In this document: in pieces, positions 58,401-60,425 of the stretch | Layout: each line of letters starts with the position of its first letter | Numbering within the stretch: position 1 is the stretch's first letter | Assembly (NCBI GenBank): GCA_023548195.1 | Contig: JAJHZJ010000699.1 | Location: forward strand, 3,257,175 to 3,321,174 | DNA from: Bettongia penicillata ogilbyi | Taxonomy: Eukaryota > Chordata > Mammalia > Diprotodontia > Potoroidae | Direction: 5' to 3' | Length of the DNA stretch: 64,000 nt | Position numbers and translations under genes: made by a program | Notes under the pieces: generated by a model | Database searches by the model: none | Told to the model about the DNA's origin: nothing | Seen by the model: only the letters and a program-made list of their open reading frames with translations

Positions 58401-60425
58401 AAAAAATAAGATTTAAAAACTCATGTATTTGTCTAATAATAACTTTGAAATCAGAATGATTTCCTCTGGAAATGGGTATCTTTGAGATTTGTTTGCTTTT
58501 CAGAAAAAGGACTATTGTCCCAGTCTTTTGTATACAATGTTCTCTATTTGTGGTTAGATTTTAAAAGTTTGCAAGGTTTAAAACTGTCTTCTGACTTAAA
58601 TATTAAAGAGAGGAAAAAAGAGTTTCTCTTTATGTAAAATCTGGAGCTGAAGGGTTTATCAGAGGCCATCTGTGGACTAAATAAACTCAGCTCATAGTAT
58701 GAAATCTTGCTTTTCATTAATATGAACACATTCAGATCTTTACTCAGTAATGTCATTTTAAAACTAATTCTTTTGTGAAAAATCTTTTTCTCTAGACCCA
58801 AGTAAAAATGTCAGAAGTTAAATATTATAGTTCCTAAAGACATATTTGTCATACAACCTAACATGAGAACCAAATTTTGACTTCACTGTGATAACAAAAA
58901 AAATGACTTCATATATGGATAGATAGAGATGAAATCTATAGTTTCACTGGTATTATGGAACTGCTTGGTATTCCTTTACCATTGTATATAAATAAGCATA
59001 TTTTCTGCAACATAAAGAAAACCTCTTTCATTTTCAATTAAAATGGTAGGGCCACTGTATAGCCTTAATGCTGAAAGTTGACTTCTTGAATCTTGAATTT
59101 TGACAGAAACGATTATATAATACCAGATTTTCAAAGCATGATTAATATATATAGCTGATGTTTATATAATGCTTTAATGTTTACAAAGCCCTTTTCATAC
59201 TTTAAATGTATGCAGTATCCTCACAACAACCCTGTGGAGTAGATATTATTATGGAATGTCATCTTCAACCCTTTCTAGCATTTGTGAAGGGCCCCCTGAC
59301 CTTGTTTTCTGTAGATGCCCTATTTTCCGAAGATGGAGCCCCTATGAACTAACATAACAGTGATCTTTTGCAGCTGACTGCTATTAACCTCTCGCTGCCC
59401 TTGAAGCCAAGTCAGTACAAGCCTGGCTTTGGCCAGCCTAATGACTTAGACTAATAAACCATTGGTGCAGCTGAGACTTTTTTTTTTTTCTTCAGATAAG
59501 CAAGACTGGCCTACCTTTGTAGTTTGGCAGTTCCCAGGAGGGGCCCCAACCATGCTTCACTTTTCTCATGACTCAACTCTAAGGAATTTCCCCCATTCTC
59601 CCTCCTCCTCCTCCTGTAATCTCCTGTTCTCACTGTAACATATAATAATACTCAAGACTCTGTCTATGTTGTGGGCCCCTTTGTACTTGCCATAGGGAGT
59701 TCCCACATGCATGTGCCTTTTTCTTGGAATAAATCAAGTCATAACTCATGTCTTGTGGAGTCATGACTTTTGGTTAACACACTTGAGGCTGTTCTACACA
59801 ATCTGGTCCCCCAACCTATCTAGTTTTATCTTATACCATTTTCTTTCCACATAATTATTGGAATAGGCACACTGAATTGTTTGTCATCCTGAACCACATA
59901 CCCTTTGCTTTCCATCTCAATATTTTTAACTTTTGCCTGGACTTCCATCCCCTTCCCCTCTCCCCTGATCTTTGTTAAAATACGACCTATCCTTTAAAAT
60001 CCTGTTCAGGCTCCCTCCCTGCTTTTTTCTGAAGTAATCTCATCTTTTCTCCTAGACCTCCTTTCATATGTTTTAGATAATATTTTGTATTGTATTTATT
60101 TACACTTGGCTAAATCTCTCCCTCCAGTTAGGGATTATAAACTCCCTAAGATTTTGAGAGGCTGAGTCATCTAAACATTTGTGTACTTCCAGCGCCTAGC
60201 ACAGTGTTCTTTCATAGTTGACAGTTAAGTATTTGAAATTGGAAGTTTCTTAGTTTTTATAAGTCCTTCACTTATTCTTACATCTAGCCCAAGAGAGAAA
60301 TGTTACTTTCTTTTATATTTACCTTTTCTTATTTTTCCACATAGGAATTGGAGCCCCAGGTTGGAGAACAACTTTTACAGTTATGGGAACGTATTCCTTT
60401 AGGAGAGAAAAATGCAGCTGATTGA
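6479..60425 (+). CDS. YTHDC2: YTHDC2, 3' part (17 spliced exons, 867 codons, stop included in last exon)
   Basis: DExH-box 3'-to-5' RNA helicase with a C-terminal YTH domain that reads N6-methyladenosine; in mammals it works with MEIOC in germ cells to drive meiotic entry (established knowledge). Join: 6479-6657, 6897-6993, 7185-7272, 7356-7436, 11633-11715, 26215-26320, 27094-27213, 28682-28954, 32593-32719, 36763-36968, 38326-38521, 45553-45662, 46597-46889, 50447-50624, 51742-51945, 57663-57845, 60345-60425. Every junction is GT-AG, phases agree and no stop interrupts, so the gene looks functional. Residues below count from the first whole codon here (GCT at 6480). From recall, human YTHDC2 is 1430 aa, so residue n here should equal human n+563; both YTH cage tryptophans fall where this predicts. 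R3H, RecA1 and the ankyrin insertion lie upstream of the window. Confidence 0.96.
6897..6993 (+). CDS. YTHDC2: YTHDC2 exon W2: RecA2 motif IV region
   Basis: Encodes residues 60-91 and two bases of codon 92: AILIFLPGYDEIVGLRDRI. The hydrophobic strand followed by LPGYDEI is the motif IV area of DEAH/DExH helicases. Acceptor is CCATAG after a long T tract; donor is GTAGAA. A MIR/THER-like SINE begins directly after the donor. Confidence 0.95.
7000..7110 (+). mobile_element. MIR/THER-type SINE fragment
   Basis: ATCATAGAATTTTAGAACTG, CCCTTAGAGATTATCTAGTT, then AGATGAGAGGAAATTGAAAC. It sits six bases after the exon W2 donor and fills the first half of a 191-bp intron. Confidence 0.6.
7185..7272 (+). 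CDS. YTHDC2: YTHDC2 exon W3: RecA2 core
   Basis: Encodes the end of residue 92 to residue 121: YQVFMLHSNMQTSDQKKVLK and following. This is the LHS...Q..K segment between motifs IV and V in DEAH helicases. The exon ends in phase 0 with donor GTAAGT. Confidence 0.95.
7356..7436 (+). CDS. YTHDC2: YTHDC2 exon W4: helicase motif V
   Basis: Encodes residues 122-148 and contains STNIAETSIT, the motif V signature of DEAH/RHA helicases, then VNDVVFVIDSGKVKE. Motif V couples RNA binding to ATP hydrolysis. Acceptor TTGCAG, donor GTATGT. The two short introns before it (W2-W3 and W3-W4) contrast with the multi-kilobase ones after it. Confidence 0.96.
7500..8550 (+). mobile_element. L2 LINE, ORF2 end and 3' UTR
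   Basis: The reading resembles the L2 ORF2 C-terminus (VVLDFSL..THISSQFQ-like, then a degraded LDYCNSL segment near 7790), followed by GTAAAATATAAACTCCTGTA, CTCTTCACAACCCATTTCC and the 3' terminus with GGACAGGGACTATTTTGCG and CTAGCACTTAATAAA. A MAR1-like SINE splits it at about 7815. Confidence 0.65.
7815..7955 (+). mobile_element. MAR1-like tRNA-derived SINE, 5' part
   Basis: AGCTAGGTGGCACAGTGAGT, CAAGTTCATATCTGGCTTCA and GGGCAAGTCACTTACTTAAC. Inserted in the L2. Confidence 0.7.
8557..8797 (-). mobile_element. MAR1-like SINE, full length, reverse
   Basis: Starts GTTGTTGTTCAGTTGTTTCA (reverse of the RTE-type tail), continues GAGGAAACTGAAGCAAGCAG, GTCCAGAGTCACATAGGTAG and ends CACTGACACCTAGCTGCCC. 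Confidence 0.8.
8798..9710. other. Intron, no feature recognised
   Basis: AT-rich intron sequence with short A and T runs. No exon or named repeat seen. Confidence 0.4.
9712..9908 (+). mobile_element. MIR/THER-type SINE
   Basis: AGAGGAGGAAACAGTCTCAG, AATGACTTGCCCAACGTCCA and CAGGTCCAGTGACTCCAAAT follow the CORE-SINE order. Confidence 0.65.
10028..10270 (+). mobile_element. MAR1-like SINE, near full length
   Basis: GCACTGGGCTTGGAGTCAGG, TGAGTTCAAATCCAGCCTCA, GGCAAGTCACTTCACC, then CACTCCAGTATCTTTGCCAG and the tail TTGGACATGACTGAAATGAC, which resembles the 3' end shared by RTE/BovB-mobilised SINEs. Confidence 0.8.
10740..10985 (+). mobile_element. MAR1-like SINE, degraded, with L2-like end
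   Basis: GTGGATAGAGTGCTGGGTCT, AGTTTAAATCCAGCCTCAGA and TATGTGACCCTGGAGAAG, then AATGGGATATTATTTGTAAA and GGCATGTCGTAGGCAC. Confidence 0.6.
11633..11715 (+). CDS. YTHDC2: YTHDC2 exon W5: first half of helicase motif VI
   Basis: Encodes residues 149-175 and two bases of codon 176: KSFDALNYVTMLKMVWISKA, then SAIQRKG. The Q..KG is the left half of motif VI (QRKGRAGR), whose arginines act as arginine fingers in ATP hydrolysis. The donor is GTAATG, and the other half of the motif lies 14.5 kb away. Confidence 0.95.
11875..12130 (+). repeat. Interspersed repeat of uncertain class
   Basis: SINE-like start (CTCTGGGCCTCAGTTTTCTT) joined to TTTAACCTTTTTTGTGTTGT, AATGCATAAAATAAAATACA and TAAGATTACTAAGGAAACC. 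I recognise this as a recurring mammalian repeat but cannot name it. Confidence 0.45.
12240..12895 (+). mobile_element. L2 LINE, ORF2 fragment
   Basis: Degraded copy of the L2 ORF2 C-terminal region: CCAACTGCTTATTGAACATT, TCTAACTGGATGTTC, AAAAACAGAATTTGTTATTT and the late CTGATTACTGCAATAACCTC segment. Confidence 0.55.
12896..13356 (-). mobile_element. Probable L2-related fragment, reverse
   Basis: GCCAGTTTGGCTAGATCATA and GTTGACTTTGGCAAGAAGGA recall the reverse strand of L2. Heavily degraded. Confidence 0.35.
13357..13448 (+). mobile_element. WSINE1-like SINE, 5' fragment
   Basis: ATTGTTTGTCCTTAGTTCTC, AAGGACCATGACATCAGGGC and GACATGACTTGCTGTTGACT. Stops where HAL1-B sequence begins; the rest of the SINE is not found on the far side of HAL1-B. 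Confidence 0.65.
13601..13665. repeat. (TG)n microsatellite in HAL1-B 3' UTR
   Basis: Uninterrupted TG dinucleotides for about 65 bases, ending in TATGTAATCC. It corresponds to the CA tract of other HAL1 copies and is much longer here. Confidence 0.95.
13806..14367 (-). pseudogene. HAL1-B ORF1 remnant with ~0.5-kb internal deletion
   Basis: The start codon lies at 14365-14367 and the N-terminus is of the FLGEQV type. At about 14190-14200 the sequence jumps from the W(A/T)QV segment to ERIHRSPPGRDP, removing the coiled coil and most of the RRM. The C-terminal domain (NIVAKFQSSQVEEKILQAAR) remains. Confidence 0.75.
14945..15640 (-). mobile_element. L1 ORF2 fragment, reverse
   Basis: GAGTATTGATAGTATTTCAT, CTTGTCTGAGATCATGAGTG, AATAAATTCTGCTCTAGCCC, GTCTGTTTCTTGTAAACAAC and TTATTCTACTACCTTCTTCT are the reverse strand of the L1 ORF2 endonuclease-to-RT region. 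Old and full of indels. It is a separate element, not part of HAL1-B, because it lies upstream of the HAL1-B 5' end. Confidence 0.6.
15890..15985 (+). mobile_element. L2-type 3' end fragment
   Basis: AACACAGTACTTGGCACATA followed by GTAGGTATTTAATAACC, the typical L2/MIR3 terminus. Confidence 0.55.
15986..17181. other. Intron, no certain feature
   Basis: T-rich to about 16600; some stretches faintly recall the reverse strand of an old L1, but I cannot support a call. The remainder shows nothing I recognise. Confidence 0.35.
17182..17196 (+). repeat. Target-site duplication of HAL1-C, left copy
   Basis: AAATACATAGAGAAG; the right copy at 22864-22878 reads AAATACATATAGAAG (one mismatch in 15). 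Confidence 0.8.
17940..18227 (+). pseudogene. HAL1-C ORF1, N-terminal part
   Basis: MPKKGEKSKTTEGYFLGEQV, then the acidic segment and MEELKRDFKNQVRDVDEKLG at the start of the coiled coil. Breaks after ...ENHESNSRAC; about 55 bases later HAL1-D is inserted. The remainder resumes at 21101. Confidence 0.8.
18270..18282 (+). repeat. Target-site duplication of HAL1-D, left copy
   Basis: AATCGGCACACTC, matched by AATAGGCACACTC at 21088-21100 (one mismatch). Both copies are HAL1-C ORF1 sequence, proving that D inserted into C. Confidence 0.85.
18283..21087 (+). mobile_element. HAL1-D, full length, nested in HAL1-C
   Basis: Begins GGGAGCCAAGATGGCAGAGT, with a GC-rich 5' UTR to 18977, ORF1 remains at 18978-20048, a 3' UTR with a CA-rich tract at about 20190-20240 and G-rich blocks, and an A/T-rich tail at 21038-21087. 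ORF1-only like the other copies. Confidence 0.88.
18978..20048 (+). pseudogene. HAL1-D ORF1, multiply broken
   Basis: MPRKGKKNNTVEGYFLGEQI; a short deletion near 19255 removes the ETQKNAE-type segment and shifts the frame, and further breaks near 19560-19600 and a TGA after WNP-type sequence follow. The coiled coil (AKEVQKASEEKNTF) and the C-terminal domain with ITYPAKLS-type sequence can still be followed to the stop at 20046-20048. Confidence 0.8.
21101..21847 (+). pseudogene. HAL1-C ORF1, C-terminal part
   Basis: Continuation of HAL1-C ORF1 after HAL1-D: coiled coil, then LENRTRRNNLKIMGLPESHD (RRM start) and the C-terminal domain. Several frameshifts; the stop is TAA at 21845-21847. Confidence 0.78.
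21991..22019. repeat. (AC)n tract in HAL1-C 3' UTR
   Basis: 29 bases of AC dinucleotide following GGAGGGATTAT. Homologous tracts lie at about 3160-3225 (A), 20190-20240 (D) and 53020-53075 (E, as TG). Confidence 0.9.
22864..22878 (+). repeat. Target-site duplication of HAL1-C, right copy
   Basis: AAATACATATAGAAG, one mismatch to 17182-17196. Confidence 0.8.
22879..23609. other. Intron, no feature recognised
   Basis: AT-rich sequence with no named repeat or exon that I can see. Confidence 0.4.
24020..24145 (+). mobile_element. MIR/THER-type SINE fragment
   Basis: TTCATTTTACAGATGAGGAA, GCTGAAGCAAAGTTACGTGA and TCGTCCAAG; inserted in the CR1. Confidence 0.6.
24148..24376 (-). mobile_element. 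MAR1-like SINE, full length, reverse
   Basis: TTTTTGTTGTTGAGTCACCT, TTTTCTTGTCAAAGACGCTG, GACTTGCCCAAGGTCACACA and CATCATCTAGCTGCTCC. Confidence 0.8.
24705..24840. mobile_element. Hairpin (inverted-repeat) MITE-like element
   Basis: Arms 24720-24747 and 24770-24797 pair over 28 bases with three mismatches (AGGTCCTCAAGTGCAGCCCT on the left, ending in GGACCT on the right), around a 22-base loop; weaker pairing extends outward. Looks like the inner part of a non-autonomous DNA transposon; family not identified. Confidence 0.55.
25816..25928 (+). mobile_element. MIR/THER-type SINE fragment
   Basis: CCTTAGAGATTATCCAGTTC, AAGATGAGGAAACTGAGGCC, then a decayed tail. Confidence 0.65.
26215..26320 (+). 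CDS. YTHDC2: YTHDC2 exon W6: second half of motif VI, start of HA2
   Basis: Encodes the end of Arg176 to residue 211: AGRCRPGICFRLFSRLRFQN and on to PELLRMPLQ. It completes the GRAGR of motif VI and then gives the beta-hairpin/loop and LLRMPL segment leading into the winged-helix/HA2 region. The donor GTGGGA is weaker than the others. Confidence 0.95.
26321..27093. other. Intron W6-W7, no feature recognised
   Basis: AT-rich, no named repeat seen. Confidence 0.4.
27094..27213 (+). CDS. YTHDC2: YTHDC2 exon W7: winged helix / HA2
   Basis: Residues 212-251: ELCLHTKLLAPINCPIADFL then MKAPEPPPALIVRNAVQMLK. This resembles the helicase-associated HA2 start of DHX proteins. Phase 0 at both ends; acceptor TTTACAG, donor GTAAGT. 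Confidence 0.95.
27262..28115 (-). mobile_element. L1 3'-end fragment, reverse
   Basis: AATACTCCATTTCATTCATA, TTTTTTTAGCCATTTGCTAA, GAGTTCTTTGCCCAGACAAA, GCTATATACCTAATAGTTTT and CATTTGCTGGGTGTGAGATA follow the reverse strand of the marsupial L1 3' end. Confidence 0.65.
28190..28556 (+). mobile_element. CR1/L3-type 3' end fragment
   Basis: Ends TTTTGGAGTTGGACTAGATG, ACCTTAAAGGTCCCTTCCAA, CTCACATTCTGTG, the classic CR1 3' terminus; a diverged ORF2 end precedes it. Confidence 0.65.
28682..28954 (+). CDS. YTHDC2: YTHDC2 exon W8: HA2 / ratchet domain
   Basis: Residues 252-342, exactly 91 codons. Contains TELGYHLADLPVEPHLGKMV, the LT.LG..L..LP..P..GKM signature of the HA2 domain of DEAH helicases, then CLDPILTIACTLAYRDPF and the Lys/Arg-rich AAMLCRKRF segment. 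The frame stays open past the donor GTACTG, but that tail is intronic. Confidence 0.96.
29490..30400 (-). mobile_element. L2-type LINE fragment, reverse
   Basis: CTGAAGTCAGATTGTGAAGC, GAAGATTATTTTGGCAGTTG, GTTCAGTTTTAAGCATGTTG and AGGTGTCTAGTGGGCAGGTG. The last part is the reverse of the L2 'CAACTGGATGTC...' ORF2 segment. 5' and 3' ends uncertain. Confidence 0.5.
30401..31155. other. Intron W8-W9, middle, no feature recognised
   Basis: AT-rich. 30620-30710 (TTTGGCAGATTTCAGATGTG, then GGGGAGAAAA) resembles 28990-29040 just after exon W8, suggesting a small old duplication. Confidence 0.35.
31160..31460 (-). mobile_element. L2-type 3' end, reverse
   Basis: GGCATTTATTAAGGGCTTAC, TTTGTGCCAGGCACTGTGCT, then an A-rich interior. 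Confidence 0.6.
31461..32592. other. Intron W8-W9, 3' part, no gene recognised
   Basis: Contains a chance open stretch near 31838-32047 with a Leu-rich run but no coding support. Nothing else identified. Confidence 0.35.
32593..32719 (+). CDS. YTHDC2: YTHDC2 exon W9: end of HA2
   Basis: Residues 343-384 plus the first base of codon 385: AWQKARSDGWERAFCEKNFL then SQATMEIIIGMRTQLLGQLR. The W...R..G....FC..NFL..... pattern is the DHX-family linker from HA2 to the OB fold. Acceptor CCATAG, donor GTAAAG. Confidence 0.95.
33090..36030 (-). mobile_element. RTE-clade LINE, degraded, reverse
   Basis: GCACTTGGTCTTTCCTGTGG, GTGTCATCTGCAGATATTAG, GTGACAAACACCTGTGGCAA, CCTCATCAAGGATGCCCTTC and CTCAATAAGTATCAGTCCTT follow the reverse strand of an RTE reverse-transcriptase and endonuclease ORF. 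Every frame is broken. Antisense to YTHDC2 and extends over most of intron W9-W10; ends approximate. Confidence 0.5.
36400..36575 (+). mobile_element. MIR/THER-type SINE, decayed
   Basis: GAGATCCTGGGACATCATTT and CATTTTATAGATTAAGAAAC, with an internal extra segment. Confidence 0.45.
36763..36968 (+). CDS. YTHDC2: YTHDC2 exon W10: entry to the OB fold
   Basis: Residues 385-453: GFVRARGGGDIRDVNTNSEN then WAVVKAALVAGMYPNLVHVD. The W.VVKAAL.AG.YPN segment is typical of RNA helicases with an OB fold (OB_NTP_bind). The Lys-rich KEKKVRFHP stretch is part of this fold. Donor GTAAAT. Confidence 0.95.
37340..37925 (-). mobile_element. L1 3' segment of a twin-primed insertion
   Basis: TTTTTCTGCTCATTTCACTC, CAATAGTATTCCATCACCAT, CGGCCATTCCCCAATTGATG and CTTTGCCACCACAAATAGAG are the reverse of the L1 3' end. 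At about 37926 the orientation flips. Confidence 0.75.
37926..38272 (+). mobile_element. L1 ORF2-end segment, inverted 5' part of the same insertion
   Basis: GATAAATGGTCAAAGGATAT, AGTGAAGAAATCAAAATAAT, ATTAGAGAAATGCTGATTAA, GGCAGAATTGTGAAAGATTG and GCAATGCCATTTCTTGGTCT lie immediately upstream, in an L1, of the segment found reversed at 37340-37925. That is the pattern left by twin priming. Confidence 0.75.
38326..38521 (+). CDS. YTHDC2: YTHDC2 exon W11: OB fold
   Basis: Residues 454-518 plus one base. Reads IPPANGQAAALQALPTDWLI then YDEMTRAHRIANIRCCSAVT and a hydrophobic strand ending VFCGPARLASNALQE. The WL.Y.E......I....C..V segment is the conserved OB-fold core of DHX helicases. A twin-primed L1 ends about 55 bp upstream of the acceptor AACAG. 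Confidence 0.95.
38522..39109. other. Intron W11-W12, start, no feature recognised
   Basis: No named repeat or exon seen. Confidence 0.35.
39110..40860 (+). mobile_element. RTE-clade LINE fragment(s), endonuclease to RT part
   Basis: Around 39340-39500 the broken reading matches an RTE endonuclease pattern (G.Y/MDL..., then KKFGKLGTW, then LNGIKPKK.NDYV). 40430-40720 resembles the beginning of the RT. A reverse MAR1 SINE interrupts at about 40138. No frame is intact. Confidence 0.5.
40138..40379 (-). mobile_element. MAR1-like SINE, full length, reverse
   Basis: TTCAGCTGTTGAATCATGAC, GCCATTTCCTTCTCCAGTGG, AAGTGACTTGCCCAGGGTCA and CCACTGAGCCATCTAGCTGC; one of the best preserved SINEs here. 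Confidence 0.85.
40860..43200 (+). mobile_element. RTE-clade LINE, second stretch
   Basis: 40990-41180 reads DFSGKVEKGEDGERYMGKYD then LGERSEIDQILGN, matching the GDFNAKVG endonuclease region of RTE elements; N is replaced by S and the frame later breaks. The second appearance of the endonuclease region shows that at least two RTE copies are present. Confidence 0.6.
41855..42167. mobile_element. Pogo/Tigger-like MITE nested in RTE
   Basis: 313 bases between TA dinucleotides (41853-41854 and 42168-42169). Terminal inverted repeats start CAGTTATCCCTT on the left and, reverse-complemented, CAGTTAGTCCTT on the right. No transposase ORF. The TA target and CAGT start fit the pogo/Tigger group. Confidence 0.6.
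43320..43560 (+). mobile_element. RTE ORF C-terminal fragment
   Basis: Open stretch reading NPELKVKTAVDWIAFRTLQS then AAKAHLFNTNILPMLLVWQD; the AHLFNT.(I/V)LP.L.....TW motif is the conserved end of the RTE reverse transcriptase. Followed by decayed sequence to about 43900. Confidence 0.65.
43965..44160 (+). mobile_element. MAR1-like SINE, 3' part
   Basis: GGTGACCCTGGGCTAGGTCA, CTCATCTATAAAATGAGTTT, GCAAACCACTCCATTGTCTT and the tail AAGAGTCGGACATGCC. Confidence 0.75.
44560..45060 (+). mobile_element. RTE ORF end fragment
   Basis: 44590-45040 reads in broken frames through CPDYDVYLDGNSA, a TKTRLFETSVTL segment (RTE TRLFNTSVLP), and RRERGRP near 45000. Order and motifs fit the RTE 3' ORF end. 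Confidence 0.6.
45061..45552. other. Intron before exon W12, no certain feature
   Basis: Possible MIR 5' remnant at 45270-45310 (TTTTTCAAAATGCTTTACAT). Nothing else. Confidence 0.35.
45553..45662 (+). CDS. YTHDC2: YTHDC2 exon W12: post-OB acidic linker
   Basis: Residues 519-555: VDGVPNDSSDSEMEDRTTAN then LAALKLDEWLNFKMDPE. An acidic/Ser linker followed by an amphipathic helix. Acceptor GAAAAG, donor GTAGTT. It is a small exon at the edge of a transposon-filled 7-kb intron. Confidence 0.94.
45985..46147 (+). mobile_element. MIR-like SINE
   Basis: AAGTCAGAAAATCTAGGATT, AGGCATCAGTTTCCTAATAT and CGAGATCCCTTCTATCTTTA. Confidence 0.6.
46265..46425 (+). mobile_element. L1/HAL1 3'-terminal fragment
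   Basis: TTAACTTGCCTTCTCAGTGA, GGAGGGAGGAAGGGAGAGAA, TTTGGAACTCTATAGTTTTA and an A-rich end. Matches the end of the HAL1/L1 3' UTR; strongly 5'-truncated, ending 170 bases before exon W13. Confidence 0.65.
46597..46889 (+). CDS. YTHDC2: YTHDC2 exon W13: helical segment and Ser-rich linker
   Basis: Residues 556-652 plus two bases. Begins AASLLLQLRQKWHSLFLRRM, a basic helix, and continues through a helical segment (VDEATIRAIIAVLSTEEQ) into a Ser-rich disordered part with NNSRKSSADTEF. Local GC is visibly higher than the flanking intron. Donor GTAAAC. Confidence 0.95.
46975..47611 (-). other. Unexplained antisense open region (two overlapping ORFs)
   Basis: On the minus strand, 47611-47414 (65 codons) overlaps 47436-46975 (153 codons) in another frame. 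The local composition is less AT-rich than the neighbouring intron. A T-rich tract ending TTTCTTTCAAG precedes the first ORF's main part and resembles a splice acceptor. I recognise no domain. Could be a decayed retrocopy or transposon ORF joined by a frameshift, or chance. Confidence 0.3.
48175..48275 (-). mobile_element. L2-type 3' end, reverse
   Basis: AATCAATAAACATTTGAGTG, CCTGTACTGTACTAAGTGTT and GGGGATACAGATACAAAAAA. Confidence 0.6.
48276..49620. other. Intron W13-W14, little recognised
   Basis: A short L2-type end (CCTAACACAGTGCCTGACAA, TTAATAAATGCTC) lies at 48660-48720. The rest is unassigned. Confidence 0.4.
49628..49785 (+). mobile_element. MIR/THER-type SINE
   Basis: GAGCTGGATGGAACATAGAG, AGAGGTGGAACTAGAACCCA and GTTTCCTGACTAGTTTAG. 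Confidence 0.6.
49920..50105 (+). mobile_element. Marsupial tRNA-type SINE with a distinct 3' half
   Basis: GGGTTCAAGTGTTGCCTTTG, ACACATACTGGCCATGTTAG, CAACCTCTCAATGGCCCCAG and AGTTTGAGGGGCAATGAAAT. The same family occurs at 57250-57430; its 3' half differs from MAR1. Confidence 0.6.
50447..50624 (+). CDS. YTHDC2: YTHDC2 exon W14: Ser/Pro-rich linker before the YTH domain
   Basis: Residues 653-712: VLMKSPSPAFHPPQKYKDRG, then a Ser-rich run ending SPCASPSPPSSGK. Predicted disordered, with many SP sites that could be phosphorylated (inference). Acceptor CCCAAG. The CAAGAG context offers a second possible AG two bases on, but only the first keeps the frame. Confidence 0.95.
50625..51741. other. 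Intron W14-W15, no feature recognised
   Basis: AT-rich, with a short TG-rich stretch at 51040-51070. Confidence 0.4.
51742..51945 (+). CDS. YTHDC2: YTHDC2 exon W15: N-terminal half of the YTH domain
   Basis: Residues 713-780, 68 codons. The YTH fold begins at MPVRYFIMKSSNLRNLEISQ. Trp747 in KGIWSTT matches human Trp1310 of the m6A-binding aromatic cage; then ERKLNRAFWESSMVYLVFSV. Donor GTGAGT. The continuous open frame on both sides is intron read-through. Confidence 0.97.
52165..52180 (+). repeat. Target-site duplication of HAL1-E, left copy
   Basis: ACTTACCTCAATTTCT; the right copy at 55148-55163 reads ACTTATCTCAATTTCT (one mismatch in 16). Confidence 0.88.
53211..54314 (-). pseudogene. 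HAL1-E ORF1, one premature stop
   Basis: 367 sense-plus-stop positions in one frame from MPRKGKKNKTLESFFQQMQM to the terminal TGA. The only break I see is a TGA at codon 247 (53574-53576), where HAL1-A has CGA (Arg) in the RIHRSPPER segment: a CpG-to-TpG change. Coiled coil at about residues 65-190, RRM from about 200 (NRSRRDNLKIMGLPE), C-terminal domain with ITQDLAASTLRDRR and ITYPAKLS. The closest thing here to a working ORF1p. Confidence 0.88.
54420..54665 (-). repeat. Tandem ~70-bp units in HAL1-E 5' UTR
   Basis: Read on the + strand, CTCAGCTCC/CTCAGCTCTG-type segments and TTTATGC.G.GA.TCT-type segments recur about every 70-90 bases (near 54490, 54560 and 54640), equivalent to the units at 1653-1797 of HAL1-A. 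Confidence 0.5.
55148..55163 (+). repeat. Target-site duplication of HAL1-E, right copy
   Basis: ACTTATCTCAATTTCT, next to the element's 5' end. Confidence 0.88.
55382..55424. repeat. (TA)n microsatellite
   Basis: About 43 bases of alternating TA, with shorter AT-rich runs on the left from 55325. Confidence 0.95.
55470..55640 (+). mobile_element. MIR-like SINE
   Basis: TCCCGTTTTATAAATGGGTA, AACTGAAGGTTAGATCTAGT and a decayed tail. Confidence 0.5.
55690..55935 (+). mobile_element. MIR/THER-type SINE, nearly complete
   Basis: TTTAAGGTTTACAAAGTGAA, CTGATCCTCACGACAACCTT, CATTTTACGTATGAGAAATT, GGATTTGAACTCAGATCTTC and ATTGAGCTACCTAGCTGCCA. Confidence 0.8.
55936..56850. other. Intron W15-W16, no feature recognised
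   Basis: No named repeat or exon seen. Confidence 0.4.
56855..56965 (+). mobile_element. SINE fragment (MIR/MAR-like)
   Basis: AATGACTTCTCCGGGATTAT, TTGAATCCAGGTCTTCCTTA and CCATGTCACCATGCTGCTTC. Confidence 0.55.
57195..57430 (+). mobile_element. L2 end piece and marsupial tRNA-type SINE
   Basis: CAGTGCCTGGCACATAGTAA (L2 terminus), then from about 57250 a SINE with CAGAGTCAAGAAGACCTGAG, TAGCTGTGTGACCGTGGACA, CTCTCAGTGACCTACACAAC and GGCTATAAGTTGCAGAACAG. Ends about 230 bases before exon W16. Confidence 0.65.
57663..57845 (+). CDS. YTHDC2: YTHDC2 exon W16: C-terminal half of the YTH domain
   Basis: Residues 781-841. Starts GFSRMSSEIGREKSQDWGSA; Trp797 corresponds to human Trp1360 and Leu802 to Leu1365, completing the m6A pocket. 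Continues with GGVFKVEWIRKESLPFQFAH and HLLNPWNDNKKVQISRDGQ. Separated from W15 by a 5.7-kb intron carrying an antisense HAL1. Confidence 0.97.
57846..59150. other. Intron W16-W17, first part, little recognised
   Basis: A MIR core remnant at 57990-58060 (TTCACATTTTACAGATGGGA). 58935-59015 resembles 56730-56825 (AGTTTCACTGGTATTATGGA, ACTGCTTGGTA), an old duplication. Confidence 0.4.
59155..59255 (+). mobile_element. MIR-like SINE, 5' part
   Basis: TTAATGTTTACAAAGCCCTT and TATCCTCACAACAACCCTGT; stops abruptly at the candidate LTR. Confidence 0.6.
59257..59781 (+). mobile_element. Candidate solo LTR of an endogenous retrovirus
   Basis: About 525 bases starting TGTCATCTTCAACC and ending GGTTAACACA (TG...CA). 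It has an AATAAA (in GGAATAAATC) about 50 bases before the end. A MIR is interrupted at its left edge; L2 sequence follows on the right. No internal viral gene and no clear target duplication, so the call is tentative. Confidence 0.45.
59790..60235 (+). mobile_element. L2 LINE 3' end
   Basis: CTACACAATCTGGTCCCCCA, CTTTGCTTTCCATCTCAATA, TAAAATCCTGTTCAGGCTCC and AGCGCCTAGCACAGTGTTCT in L2 order. Ends 110 bases before exon W17. Confidence 0.7.
60345..60425 (+). CDS. YTHDC2: YTHDC2 exon W17: last coding exon and stop
   Basis: Residues 842-867 and a TGA at 60423-60425: ELEPQVGEQLLQLWERIPLG then EKNAAD. The ending resembles the human C-terminus (ERLPLGEKN...D, recalled). Acceptor ACATAG. Confidence 0.96.
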   Translation, partial: ELEPQVGEQLLQLWERIPLGEKNAAD

